Below, in pieces: positions 12,405 through 23,081 of a DNA stretch of 64,000 bases. The notes below the pieces were generated by a model. The model saw only the letters and a list, made by a program, of their open reading frames with translations. It was not told the origin of the DNA and did no database searches. The stretch comes from Haliclystus octoradiatus (lineage: Eukaryota > Cnidaria > Staurozoa > Stauromedusae > Haliclystidae). Both the position numbers and the translations under genes were made by a program. How positions within the stretch are numbered: position 1 is the stretch's first letter; each line of letters opens with the position of its first letter. The stretch lies in NCBI GenBank assembly GCA_916610825.1, contig OU744452.1:10200021-10264020 (forward strand), written 5' to 3'.

Positions 12405-13610
12405 ATGGAGTCTATTCAACTGGCAAAAAATTCACGCACTGGCTATCATAGTCTTACTTGTCGTGCATTAGATCGTCTTGATAATTGACAAAAACTTTGT
12501 CGATGCAATGGAAAACGGATTAAGTACATTTGAAAATCTTATTTTAGCTAGCGAATGTGGCATATCAAAAATCATCAAAAATCATTTACAGGGCCAACAT
12601 CACCTCAATCTACAACAAGCACGTCCACAACACCATTAACGCCACCAGTTCGCTGTACCGCGAAACCGCCACCATTATTAGAAGAAGATGTTGATTTTTA
12701 AAGTGTTTACACAATGGCAAGAAGTTATTGTAGCCTATGGGTTTATCACTTCAACCGCACGAACATCAAGTCGCTACCTTTTGGGGTCTTCGTTCTCCTG
12801 GTTTTTTAAGCATGATAAGACGAGTATTAAAAGTTGACCGAAATACAATATTAACGACAGACGAACTTCTTCATTTGATCAAAGATCATCTTCGATCAAA
12901 ACGAAATACAAATCTTGATTGGCAAAGCTTTTTACCAATACGCCAAAGCGACAACCAAGCTATCGATCATTTTTATATTGCATTAATGGAAAGTAATGAT
13001 TACGCAGATGTTGATAAAGTTATACCAGAAATCCTACGAACAGCCATCTTAATTCTTGGTTTAAACGATGAAGATATAAAACGTAAAGTCATCGCCAAAA
13101 CGCCATCTTTAAATCTGGCTGACACTCTCAAATTTCTTCAAACTGAGGAAGCCCACACGTTGACAATTTCGAACAGACAATAGCACTTTAAAGCTTCCGG
13201 TTTTACTAGAAATAAAAACAAATCTATTATTTTTTACTTTTGATATCTTTAGATTGTTCTTTTGTTGTAGACAACAAAAGAACAATCTAAAGATATCAAA
13301 AATAAAAGTGCAATCTTCTGCATCTAAAAATTGTGGCTTCTTATCTCATTATGGTCTTAAATGTCCTGCAGAAAAGTCAATATGCCGTCATTGTAAAAAG
13401 ACTGGGCAGTATTCTCATGTCTGCCTGTCTACAGCAACTCACCATGACAACGAATCACAATCACCGTCTTCCAACAAAACATCCCACGTCAAAATTCAAA
13501 ATTTCGGCGAAGATTTACCTTTTCTCGGTATTTTCGTTTACAAACAAGATAACTATTTATAAACAGTCCAAGCTTAATGTGTTACTGGTGCACAGCGCAC
13601 AGTAGAGGGA
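12405..13610 (+). pseudogene. gag pseudogene of the gypsy element
   Basis: A start-like ATG lies at 12405 (MESIQLAKNSRTGYHSL), with a stop soon after. The best preserved part is 12737-13183, 148 codons, a helical capsid-type segment. At about 13340-13425 a nucleocapsid region reads CRHCKKTGQYSHVC, a CX2CX4HX4C knuckle in which the histidine position is occupied by Gln. The frame is broken between these parts by an inverted duplication at 13237-13302. Near 13560 the sequence should enter protease, but no DTGA motif is preserved. Confidence 0.7.
13237..13302. repeat. Perfect 32-bp inverted repeat with 2-base spacer
   Basis: Positions 13237-13268 are the exact reverse complement of 13271-13302, with AG between them. 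The right arm carries the gag frame (QQKNNLKISK), so the left arm looks like a locally made inverted copy that broke the gene. Confidence 0.9.
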
Positions 13611-13733
13611 CTTGATTTTTTTGATATCATCATTATTACCATCATCTCAAGATACATTTACAGCTATTAATTATAACAAACTTACACAGTTGAGACAGGT
13701 TGGTGTATGTTTGAAACTTGCTGGCATACTATA

Positions 13734-13735
<2 letters not shown>

Positions 13736-13769
<34 letters not shown>

Positions 13770-14490
13770 TTATTCAGAGAACCTTTAAGTTTTCATCAAA
13801 CTTTTTTTCAAATTGATTAGGCTATACATTACAACATACATATATATAAGCAGGAAATGAAACATTAACAAAAGATAAGAGGTATTTAGTATTTACAAAA
13901 TAAGAAATAGAGAGATAAATAAAGTTTTATCGTTCCATCATTTCTTGAGGAGACATTTAAAACCGGTCCTTTTTGAGACTTCCTTCACTGCAGATGGCAG
14001 ATCATTCCATTTGTGAGCACCAGCGTATTGATATAAATGACGATGGCTCGACTTGATTTAGATGTCATTGTGGAATTGGGATCGAGTACTGGTGGTATTT
14101 GGACGTTTGAAAAATTGGAGAGCAGAGTAGGATAAGAATCAGAGGAGCGAGGTTAAATTTAATTTTATGGGTGATCATTAATTGGTGCGATGTTATTCAG
14201 AGACAGGGGTGCGATAGTCACAACGAAGAACTGTTCTCTTCCCTCTGTTTTGTAATCTATGGAGGCGATCAAGATGTTGCTTTTTACCGCTCCCCGATAT
14301 GACAGCACAGTAATTAGAATGAGGCAAAACAACTGAATTATAAACTGAGGAGGCTGTGTGCTGGGGGTATGATATAACATCGAATGCCTTTCATTACACC
14401 GATGCCTCTATCTATCTTGCTAGTAATGGCATTGATATGGTCATCAAACTATCGGCACTGATCAATTTTCACACCTAGATATTTTAAAGG
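13736..14490 (-). mobile_element. 5'-truncated LINE inserted antisense in the gypsy element, with (GAT)n tail
   Basis: On the minus strand the frame from 14490 reads PLKYLGVKIDQ, then FDDHINAITSKIDRGIGVM, then LYNSVVLPHSNYC and LDRLHRLQNRGKR. These are the typical C-terminal thumb motifs of jockey/CR1-type LINE reverse transcriptases, interrupted by stops. Its 3' end on the minus strand is a (GAT)n microsatellite, seen as (ATC)n at 13736-13769, a common LINE tail. Gypsy gag lies on one side and gypsy pol on the other, so it inserted into the gypsy element. Confidence 0.75.
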
Positions 14491-14499
14491 GCTAAAAAG

Positions 14500-16560
14500 T
14501 TCCCTGTCCTGTTATTATTTGTGATGAAGTAGAAGGAATCTACCTACCTTTTAATGCAAATTTGCATAGATTTGAATATATAATTTCTCAAAAATTTCTA
14601 AGCCCTTTATCACATCAACTTAATTCTATCAATCATTCATCTGATAAATGTCTGAATTTATTTTTAATCACGATGAAAAACAGCGTTGGCTTAACTCTTT
14701 ATCTATGAACCCTTCCGCTCAGCAAAAAGTGCAAGATATTATACAAAGTTGAAGACTATTTATTCAAAAGTTTTTTATTCTGGTACCAAGTTGCAACCAA
14801 TGAGTGGACCCTATGTTGGAAATACAATGAAAATTGATTAAAACCTGATGCTGTTCCTTTCACTGTCATGACAGCTAGAAAAATACCTTTTCCTCAGAAG
14901 AATTTGATTTAGATCGACTTGAGAGCTTGGGTATTATTGCCGCTGTTGCAGATGAACCTGTCACTTGGTGTCACCCTCTGGTCGTCGTCCCCAAACATGA
15001 TTGTGATGTTAGGCTTTGTGTGGATCTATATCACAACTTAACAAACAGGTCAACCGCACATTACATCCTTCACCTACAACTGCTGATGCTGTTGCTAGTG
15101 TTGACCGTACTTCAAAAATATTTACATTATTAGATGCCAAGAATGGTTATTGGCAAATGCCGCTAGACGAAGAATCCCAACATTTAACATGTAGCAACAA
15201 TTGTTGATGATAACCTTATCGATACCGACTGTCACACAACATTAATGTCTCGTACTTGTGATGTTTTAGAACGTTTTGCAAAGTATAATATTACTTTGAA
15301 TGCTAAAATCTGGTTATTTACAGAAGAAAGTTTAAATTTTGTCGACATTTCACCTGGTAGTTATGCTGCTGACCCTAAAAAGCTTGACGCAATCAGCAAG
15401 TTTCCACAACCAACTGATCGCACTAACCACGCTCTTTTCTTGGTCTTGTCAATCAACTTGGTATGTTTACATCTGATTTAAGTGGTAAGATTTCCCTTTT
15501 ACGTGATTTGTTAAAACTTGTAATGAATTTTTATGGTTAGCAGATCATACTATCGCATTTGAAGCTACAGACCAATTGCTAATTTCTCCACCTGTTCTAT
15601 CTGGGTTTGATCCATCATCACCTACTGTTTTTCAAACTGACCCATCTAAAACTGAAGGACTTGGATTTATTCTACTCCAACAGCAAGAAGGTATGTGGAT
15701 ATTGATTAGTTGCCGTTTCCTTCAACCATGTGAAACACGATATGCAATGGTTGAATTGGAAGCACTTGCAATTTTATGGGCAATCAATTCGCAAATATAA
15801 AGTATGTTTATTCGGTCTACCCACTTTTTAAGTTATCACTGATCATAAACCGCTTATCCTTATTTCTAATAACTACACACTTGATGCTATAAAGAACACC
15901 TGTCTGCAATCGTACAAATCAAAATTAAGTCAATACCAATTTACTGTCACTTGGAAGAAAATTTCTTCCAAGTGACAGAAAGGCAAAGATTGCAGATGCT
16001 TCATCACGTGCTCCGGTATGCGATCCAACGCTCGACGATATTGAAGATGATTCACAATTCCCAACTGATCAGATTATTCGTATTGCTGCTTTACGTTTAT
16101 CTCATAATGATTCTGAAGGCAACACCTCCATGGCACTCAAACCCCTGACAGATCATATTATTGATCAATTACGTTGCATTGCACATATTGATACTCATTA
16201 TCAACAATCAATTATTGCTATTCAACAGGACTTTCCTGAACGTATTGCACCTGCTGTTGATTTATTTCGTGAAATTTGACCTGAACTCAGTTTTGATAAT
16301 GGTTTAAGTTATTTGGTAATCGTCTTGTTATTCCTCAATCTTCTCGTTCTGATGTCATCTCTCGTCTACATGCTTATCATCAAGGTATTGAGAGAAAAAA
16401 GCGTCGTTCCCATCAAGTTGTGTACTGGCCTGGCATGAACAGTGACTTTACTAATGCTGTCTAATATTGTGAACAATGTGCTAAGTATCTTCCTAGTTTA
16501 CCAAAGGCACCACTAACATCAGATCCACTACCCTCTATACATGCGTACTGGTCAAACACC
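14500..16560 (+). pseudogene. pol pseudogene of the gypsy element (RT, RNase H, integrase head)
   Basis: Near 14850 a frame reads KPDAVPFTVMTARKIPFP, then LGIIAAV, VTWCHPLVVVPKHD and VRLCVDL, the start of a gypsy reverse transcriptase. A shifted frame continues LLDAKNGYWQMPLDEES at 15130-15175. The catalytic YxDD block is largely deleted, leaving VDDN near 15206. SPGSYAADPKKLDAISKFPQ follows at about 15350. RNase H appears at 15600-15790 (FQTDPSKTEGLGFILLQQQ, ETRYAMVELEALAILWAI). The integrase zinc-binding region is at 16350-16480 (LHAYHQGIE, then YCEQCAKY) with a stop between. Sequence ends before the integrase DDE core. Confidence 0.8.
15944..15978. repeat. Perfect 35-bp palindrome (17-bp arms, 1-base centre)
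   Basis: Positions 15944-15960 are exactly complementary to 15962-15978. The left arm encodes TVTWKK of pol, and the conserved frame resumes after the right arm (GKAKIADASSRAP-like). The right arm is therefore an inserted inverted copy of the preceding bases. Confidence 0.9.
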
Positions 16561-16657
16561 AAATAAATATTCTACTCAGTTTATTTATTTATTACTATTT
16601 AATATTACGGTATATTCATTATTCACATTTAAAGTTACATTTACATATTACTATTTC

Positions 16658-16713
16658 CAAGATATTATAATAGAACCATTATAATAGAATAATGGTTCTA
16701 TTATAATATCTTG
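16658..16713. repeat. Perfect 24-bp hairpin made of fold-back element termini
   Basis: Arms 16658-16681 and 16690-16713 are exact reverse complements with an 8-base loop. The arm sequence (AAGATATTATAATAGAACC) is the terminal sequence of the fold-back element at 50385-51232. Confidence 0.85.
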
Positions 16714-16779
16714 CTATTTCTATACTATATTCAGCTCATTAATAATTCATTTAGTTATTTCGTTTTTTATTGGCTCCCA

Positions 16780-16820
16780 AAAAAGGGAGATGTTGTATTC
16801 CACATAGTTTTAACATTAGA
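16780..16820 (+). repeat. Polypurine tract and truncated 3' LTR
   Basis: AAAAAAGGGAGA ends at 16790 and is followed by TGTTGTATTCCACATAG, the LTR start. After about 28 bases the match to the 5' LTR is lost, so the 3' LTR is truncated or overwritten. Confidence 0.65.
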
Positions 16821-17963
16821 CCCTTAGGTGAATTACTCAACCAATATATCAACATAGGTAATTCGCCTTAAAAAATGTCTACCATTTGAAATTCTAATCA
16901 CAAGCTACCTGTCTGATCATCCAACTCGGTAATTTTTCGTAACGTAATTGTAACTTTGCAACTGTGTGTTACTTTTTATGAGTAATTTTTATTGATTTTG
17001 CCCTTCTATTTATTTTAGATGTATAGAGGAGATTAGCTGCCCATGCACTCCCCTTCTGCCAACTGTTCCTTGCCGCCTACAGCCGACCCGACAACGACCC
17101 CCAAAGACACTACCCCCTTAAAACGCCAGCTACAAATGTAGCAAACCGATAATAGAAGTAATGCAAATAGTAGAATAATGAGAATTACAAGATGACGCTG
17201 AGAGACGAGTACAACAGAACTTCATGATCGATGCTGCTTAGTCTACTGGAGTAAAACAAAGTATTATGTACGGCATTCATAATCTCCAAGCGAGAGGACA
17301 TCGTGGTGAGGCCTGATAACTGTGATTTTAATAAATATTCCTTCGCTTTACTTCCTATTGCTGCTCCTAGTATCTGGAGATCTGATGTTCGGAACTTTTT
17401 TAGTACTTCATTACTGACCCATCTATCCATTGTTTTTTTCTGATTGTACGCTGTATCCACAATACTCGATTGATAATAAACATCTTCTCAGACAGTTGAA
17501 GGTTCATTAACCAATTTCCGTCATCCAGATACTATATATTTAATCGAAATTTCAACCGATCTATGATTGGTTGTGCGTCCCGGGAATCAGCAAACGTTCA
17601 GCAAACGGATTGCCTTGTTGAACTCCTTCGTATGATTGTTGAATGTGGTCATTACCGAGAAGAAGAAAAGATAAGACGGTTAGGATGCTTGATATGTGTA
17701 AGTGTAAGTTTATGGCAAATACCATTGCTCTAAATCTGTTTGATCTGAATCCGATCTCATTCGATCAGATTTAGGGTCAAATGTAGATCAGGGTCATTCT
17801 GGTGATGAAAAACTGTTGTGGATGCGGTTATAAATAGCATAAGATATTTCCATTACTGTGCTTCTATTGCTATATATTGTTATTTTGGCTAATTTGAATA
17901 ATTGACACAATATAGTTTCTTTCTCTTACAGATCTTTGCTTGGATCATCATTGTTATACTTTG
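16821..17963. other. Spacer, nothing confidently recognised
   Basis: A minus-strand frame of 91 codons at 17185-17460 has no domain I recognise and may be transposon-derived. Confidence 0.35.
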
Positions 17964-18095
17964 CTGTCATCGTCTTGTTATGCCAATGCATATTACAATA
18001 TCGGCTTCCCTCTCCTCTGTTTGTAACCCCTGTCATTTATCATATAACATTGATTCTATTCTGATATCTGAACAAGCTTGGTCGTGTTATTCTGC
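17964..18095 (+). repeat. Second copy of the 130-bp repeat found in the wolframin intron
   Basis: It matches 3560-3690 on the same strand, with shared TTATGCCAATGCA, TATCGGCTTCC and CTCTCCTCTGTTTGTA words and scattered changes. Element class unknown. Confidence 0.65.
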
Positions 18096-19409
18096 TCTCG
18101 TAATTTAATAGCTATAACTACCCGCATAACAGTCTACAAAGTCAAGTTTTTACAGTTCATAATTATTCTAAAGAATTTCGAAAACATTTTCGGATTGGGT
18201 CGGCTTTATTCCTGGCAACGAAGCTCTCCCTTCGGATTCGGATCGCAGTTGTTCCGTATATGTAGTCAATTTTCAGACGAAGTATAGGACTCTGTTGAAT
18301 TACCAAAAAAAGATACGATTGCATTAATTGAAAATTACAACCCATCTATATATATAGATCGTAGATATTTGAATATAATATAGCTGATATATCCTAGAGA
18401 AGAAACAAAATACAAACACAACGCTATTTATATATTATTGAGGCACCCCCAGGTGTGGGTGCTGTAGGTTTGAGAACCGTCTTTTCATTGTAAGTACTAT
18501 ACACTAATACAACTTTCACCGGAACTCGCTTAAAAATCTTAAAGAGTCTTATTCGAAGTTTCCCTTGCCTTTGGTGACGAGATAATGACAATAATTGGAA
18601 CACAGTATAATTAACAACCATTTTTACGCCACAACAGGCCGTAAGCGTTTATCTGCCACTAACAAGATAGCGCAAAAATTTGCCAAAAATAGGCATAAAT
18701 GCATTGCAACGCATCGAGCGCAAATTTTTCAGTATGGTGTCGTTCTAAACAGATAACACGCTTGGCATCGCTTGTATTTTGTTTGAATAGAACTGATTTT
18801 ATCTGCACACAATTTTCAATACTTTATATAAATACAGGATTACAATGGTCCTTGAATTTAACAAGAAAAGCACAGCAAGTAGGCGTGTATTTTATCCAAA
18901 CGTGACTACGTCACATTTCCCCTTTCGTAGAGAAAATGTACTTTATGTGTAATTATGTTATTACTAGAGAAGTGAAGCCACTCCGCTGGGTGAAATTTGA
19001 AGATAAGAAATAGAAAATTTAATTGCTAGAAGTTAGCCTAAATGATAAATAAACAATAGAACTGAAGGTCAGTCGGATGTGATAGGTATTGCATGACGAA
19101 CATGAGAATGTAATTCGTTCTTTCTATGGAGCCGCAAGAGAAATCCTACGAAAAATGGATACGCTTCGGGTCGTCAATTGAAGGAATATAAAGATATGAA
19201 CATAAACATGGCCTATGTTGCCGCAAAAAATTATAAGATACCCCACGGAAAGTATGGATTGATACGTTTACCGTCAGAACCGTGAATCTCGAATGCAGTA
19301 GACACAAACAGACATACATCGATGTTTATATAGTAAATACAACTTTTTGATGAACCAATCAAAATTTATAATAAAACATTACTGCATATAATAACAGATT
19401 TATATATAT
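18096..19409. other. Spacer, nothing recognised
   Basis: Short open frames at 18163-18345, 18424-18621 and 18699-18905 lack domains. No repeat boundary is clear. Confidence 0.35.
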
Positions 19410-19780
19410 AAGATTTAGAAGATTTAAGGCAGAGCAACCGAACTTCAGATCGGATCATATCTGATCGATTGTGGTTCAAATCCCCCGAGGGTGAGCTCAG
19501 CCATGACTTTATTTAAAAAAAAAACATCAAATGAGTACCATATTCTGATGGCGGATGGAATGGTCCAGAGGGAATTGCATTGTGATTAGCTGCGGCGCAT
19601 CGTTGCGCATTGACAACCAAGATCTACCTGCCATGAAATCTGTTGACATTGATCTGCAGTGTCGCGGCTGAGATCAACAAAGAGCGTTTAAAATCATTGC
19701 TCTAAGCGAAAAAGGCCACTCATCTAGAAATAGAGGAGTGGTACGGGTGCCTTCGGTAGGGTGACACCGTCTACATTACT
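19410..19780 (+). mobile_element. tRNA-derived SINE, copy 1
   Basis: The head contains GGCAGAGCAACCGAAC and an intact pol III B box (GGTTCAAATCC at about 19472), while the A box region is damaged. The roughly 370-base body, through the GGGTGCCTTCGGTAGGG motif near the 3' end, matches the SINE at 37332-37701 closely and that at 31024-31349 more loosely. Confidence 0.85.
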
Positions 19781-20740
19781 TTAAGCATATATTCCATCTC
19801 TTTAGAATTTAGATGTATGCGCTGCAGAACTTTGATACATTACAATATCTCCTGTTCCAAAGTCGGCTACAAACGGGACTCTAATATTCCTACCTAACAG
19901 AATTTCCACTGCAGATTCTCCCCTGGTCAAGGATGTAGCATGATGAACAGTCAAACTATGAAACCAAAACATGGAAAATGAATCACGCAAGCCCTTATTT
20001 CCTTATGCCCTTATGCAAGCCCTTATGCCTTCATTCCGCGTTCATCATGCATTCATACTTTCAGATTTTCTGCCACCCATATACTTATGATAAAACGTTC
20101 CGCATCTTGAAAGACTATTCTAATGCCCTCCTACGTGCATTATTTAGCTTATCAATCAAACTCAGCGGAGTGCACAATGCCTTCAGAATCCATAAGAAAC
20201 GATCCTTATAAATATAAATGCCTCTATTGTGTTGAAGTATTTAATTTTTGAGATCGTCTACATCATCTCGCGTGACGAGAATTCTTACCAAATGGGATAA
20301 ACAATTTCAAGATATTCAATAGGAATAACTGAGACATTTATAGATATTTTGGCAAGAAGATAACCAGTATTGGACACATTGCGACTGATGAAAAATGTTC
20401 AAGAGCGTTTTCAATTCAAATAAATGAGCAAAGTCTCTTTTTCTTTCAAACTGCCAAAATCAACCAGCCTCCTTCTTGTGCATCAAATTTCTTGCCCTTT
20501 TTTGTTCAATCTTTTTCAAGTTTAAATTTTAAACTCGGTTTTCCAAAGGAGCAGAAAAAGTAAGAGCAGCTCACTGATTCAGTTTTAACTTGAAAAGTCT
20601 CTTAAGGACTATCAGAGTATTCGAACAAGTAGAACTACAAAGCAATTAAATTGTGATTTATTTCATTAAAATAATGCAATGCAACCACGTTACATTCTAT
20701 TTAAATGTTGCCAAACTATAATATATAATAATACATGAAG
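19781..20740. other. Spacer, nothing recognised
   Basis: A short direct repeat of CCCTTATG lies at about 19991-20027. No gene is supported. Confidence 0.35.
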
Positions 20741-21046
20741 CCGGGGGTGGGTAACTCCCACATGACGGCTACGGGGTCGTGCCACTTTTTTGGGTCCATA
20801 TTCCAGCTGAGAAAACTTTTTGGGTATGAAATATCAAATTTTGGATTTTCGGTAACCTATTTTTGACTTTTTCAAGAATTTTTGAAAACATTTTGCATCA
20901 TTTTTGTGAATTTATTTAAAATCAATCAACATGCTGGCACTTTTTGGGTAGAATCATTTTATGATTTTTTGGAACTTTTTGGGTACTTCACCTTTTTCCA
21001 AAGTGGCACCCCCCCTGTCCCTTAAGAGCTGGAGTTACCCCCCGGG
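20741..21046. mobile_element. MITE-like element with GGGTAACTCC terminal repeats
   Basis: The left end CCGGGGGTGGGTAACTCC and the right end GGAGTTACCCCCCGGG are imperfect inverted repeats enclosing about 300 bases. The interior repeats CTTTTTGGGT four times, and GTGCCACTTTTTTGGG near the left faces CAAAGTGGCACCCC near the right. A related right end (GAGTTACCCCCCGGG) occurs at 46581-46595. No open frame is present. Confidence 0.65.
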
Positions 21047-21596
21047 ACACGAAGCAATTACATCATTACATAGTATGTATTGTATAGATTTAATACACGA
21101 CGTTTGTTTTTCTCAAAATTAGATTTTTTTTGGGCGTTATATAGCCTCGTTATTGAACAAAAGAATATATGATTCATTTGTAGATGATAATATGATATAA
21201 GATTAATATCAAATGTTTGTATGAAATCAATATCTCATCAATTGATAATATTTACATTTCTTTTTATAATTGATTTAATAATAGTAAGATGTAAACTGTT
21301 ATGAATAATAATCTTAAGGCTATGGTTTATATATCCATGTGTAAAATATATATATAAATGATAATTATTTCCCTTGATTGTTAAATATGATAAATTGGAA
21401 TATTGTGACAAGATATCGTCCACAAATCATTGAGATATCGGCTTAGAATATTAGTTATGTGCTAATTTAAATCAACCAGATTGGGATGAAATGATTTTGG
21501 TTAAAATAGAAGGAGTTTATAAAATAATGTCCTCCAATCGTACCTCCAATTATGCAACATTTGTTTGGTTAGGTAATTCCAATTGATGAGATATTT
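21047..21596. other. 3' flank of STEAP paralogue B
   Basis: Very AT-rich, and presumably the 3' UTR on the minus strand. An ATTAAA on the minus strand near 21271 is a weak polyadenylation candidate. Nothing else is seen. Confidence 0.4.
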
Positions 21597-23081
21597 TTAA
21601 CAACACCATGATCCAGCAACTGATGGTTTGTTGTATCTGCCAGTACGAATTCGAATAAGACGATATCTTATACATGGTAACATGAGGATAAATTTAAATA
21701 GTAACACTATTGATGGTAAAAGAGGCATAAAATATACTGAAGGTGGCATATCCCATTTATAAAATTGATATCTTTCTTTTTTGTAAACCTCATGTGAGTA
21801 AACGTAAACATGTGCGACAGCAAAACAGAGACCTAGGTATCCCATGAAAGACTGGACAAAATCCCATTCACGCCATGACATTCTTGCATTAACAGATGGT
21901 AACGATGTTATACCAAGGATAGTGAATATTGAAAATGATAATATTGCCATCAGGAGTGATATCTCTGCTTTCCAGGTGAATTCTCTATACATCATTAATC
22001 CAGTAGTACCTTGTATTGGTATCATTCTCATCATGCGAAATACATAACCCCCGCCAATTAATAAGAGACTTGCGCATGCGTGCATAGCTGCAAATAACAA
22101 AGCTGTTAAACCAAGTTGTTTTCTTGATTTCATCCATAAATCTAACCACATTGGAAATTTCGAATACTTTGTGCCTTTGTATATCTGAATGACAGAGGCG
22201 ATGTTACCCGGCAAGTAAACAAGGGAGAATAAAGTGATGGCTTCCCAACATAATATATAGTTCGCTTCATGGAGTGCCAAATGTTCAACAGAATGCTTCT
22301 CAGCGCCATAAGAACGTATAAAATGATATGTAGAGATAATGATCAATACAACAATGGTAAGAATTGAACTGAATCTCCACTGCGGGAAAATCCGAAGTGG
22401 TAGATTTTCAACATGATTAGCAGCATTTAAACGTCCACGATCAATCGGATTTAATCCCATATCTCTCATTAAATCCATAACGATCCGTTTACGTTTTTGG
22501 CTATCTGCACAGATATAAGTATCTTTTGATGAGCCAAATAGGTCATATTCTAATGACCATGCTGATAATGTATTTAATCCTTTAACAACATGTGAATCAG
22601 GTAGAAGGCGTTGCAAATAAACCGCATTACATGAATCTGATGTGCGATCTTTATTACTTATATCGATCACAATTTTACCACGTAGTGAATCTTCTAAGTT
22701 TGGAACGACTGTATCATAAGCATATCTTGGTATTGCTAATATAATTATATCCCCTCGGTTTGATGCATCCAAATAGTCTGTAGTATTACCGTATTTTTCA
22801 TCGATTTCACTCCGTCTACTGCCAACTATGACGTTGACACCTGAATCACGAAGTCTTCTTGTTATAGCAAGACCATAGAATCCATTTCCAATAACACTGA
22901 CAACGTTATCATAAGACTGCCTATCCTTATTTAGATTTGTTGAATCTGTATCATTTGAATATGCGTCGTTTGAATGACCATTCAATACTTTACCATTTCC
23001 ATTTGGTTTGAATGATACTAATTCAACGGAATGTGAATTGCCATTCTCTCCTGGCACAACTTCTACTGTAAATGCAGACAT
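21597..23081 (-). CDS. STEAP-family metalloreductase, paralogue B (intronless)
   Basis: One uninterrupted frame of 494 residues, in the same orientation as paralogue A and about 13.4 kb upstream of it. The same parts are present: a Ser/Asn-rich N-terminal extension of about 55 residues, the NADPH motif VIGNGFYG at 63-70, GSRR at 87-90, six predicted membrane segments from about residue 237, and probable heme ligands His334 (AMHACA) and His424 (VAHVYV). SLPSVNARMSWREW lies at 393-406, and the C-terminus is again Cys-Cys. The role is NADPH-dependent Fe3+/Cu2+ reduction at plasma or endosomal membranes, known for the family. An 89-nt segment is almost identical at DNA level to paralogue A, while the rest is well diverged. 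Lack of introns in both copies suggests a retroposed ancestor followed by tandem duplication, which is inference. Confidence 0.93.
   Translation of the reverse strand: MSAFTVEVVPGENGNSHSVELVSFKPNGNGKVLNGHSNDAYSNDTDSTNLNKDRQSYDNVVSVIGNGFYGLAITRRLRDSGVNVIVGSRRSEIDEKYGNTTDYLDASNRGDIIILAIPRYAYDTVVPNLEDSLRGKIVIDISNKDRTSDSCNAVYLQRLLPDSHVVKGLNTLSAWSLEYDLFGSSKDTYICADSQKRKRIVMDLMRDMGLNPIDRGRLNAANHVENLPLRIFPQWRFSSILTIVVLIIISTYHFIRSYGAEKHSVEHLALHEANYILCWEAITLFSLVYLPGNIASVIQIYKGTKYSKFPMWLDLWMKSRKQLGLTALLFAAMHACASLLLIGGGYVFRMMRMIPIQGTTGLMMYREFTWKAEISLLMAILSFSIFTILGITSLPSVNARMSWREWDFVQSFMGYLGLCFAVAHVYVYSHEVYKKERYQFYKWDMPPSVYFMPLLPSIVLLFKFILMLPCIRYRLIRIRTGRYNKPSVAGSWCC

Larger units (their letters stand above)
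12230..16820 (+). mobile_element. Degenerate mag-like Ty3/gypsy LTR retrotransposon with nested LINE
   Basis: The left end starts TGTTGTATGCCACATAG at 12230, and the same sequence with one change restarts at 16791 after a polypurine tract, marking 5' and 3' LTR starts. A primer-binding-like TGGCGCAGTG follows the short 5' LTR. In order it carries gag with a zinc knuckle, a break containing an antisense LINE 3' end, then reverse transcriptase, RNase H and the integrase zinc-binding region. Protease and the integrase catalytic core are missing. Many stops and frameshifts show it is dead. Very short LTRs and the CCHC gag fit the mag lineage, which is an inference. Confidence 0.8.

Noticed and set aside
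17185..17460. 91-codon minus-strand frame
   Set aside because: No domain recognised; lies in transposon-rich spacer.
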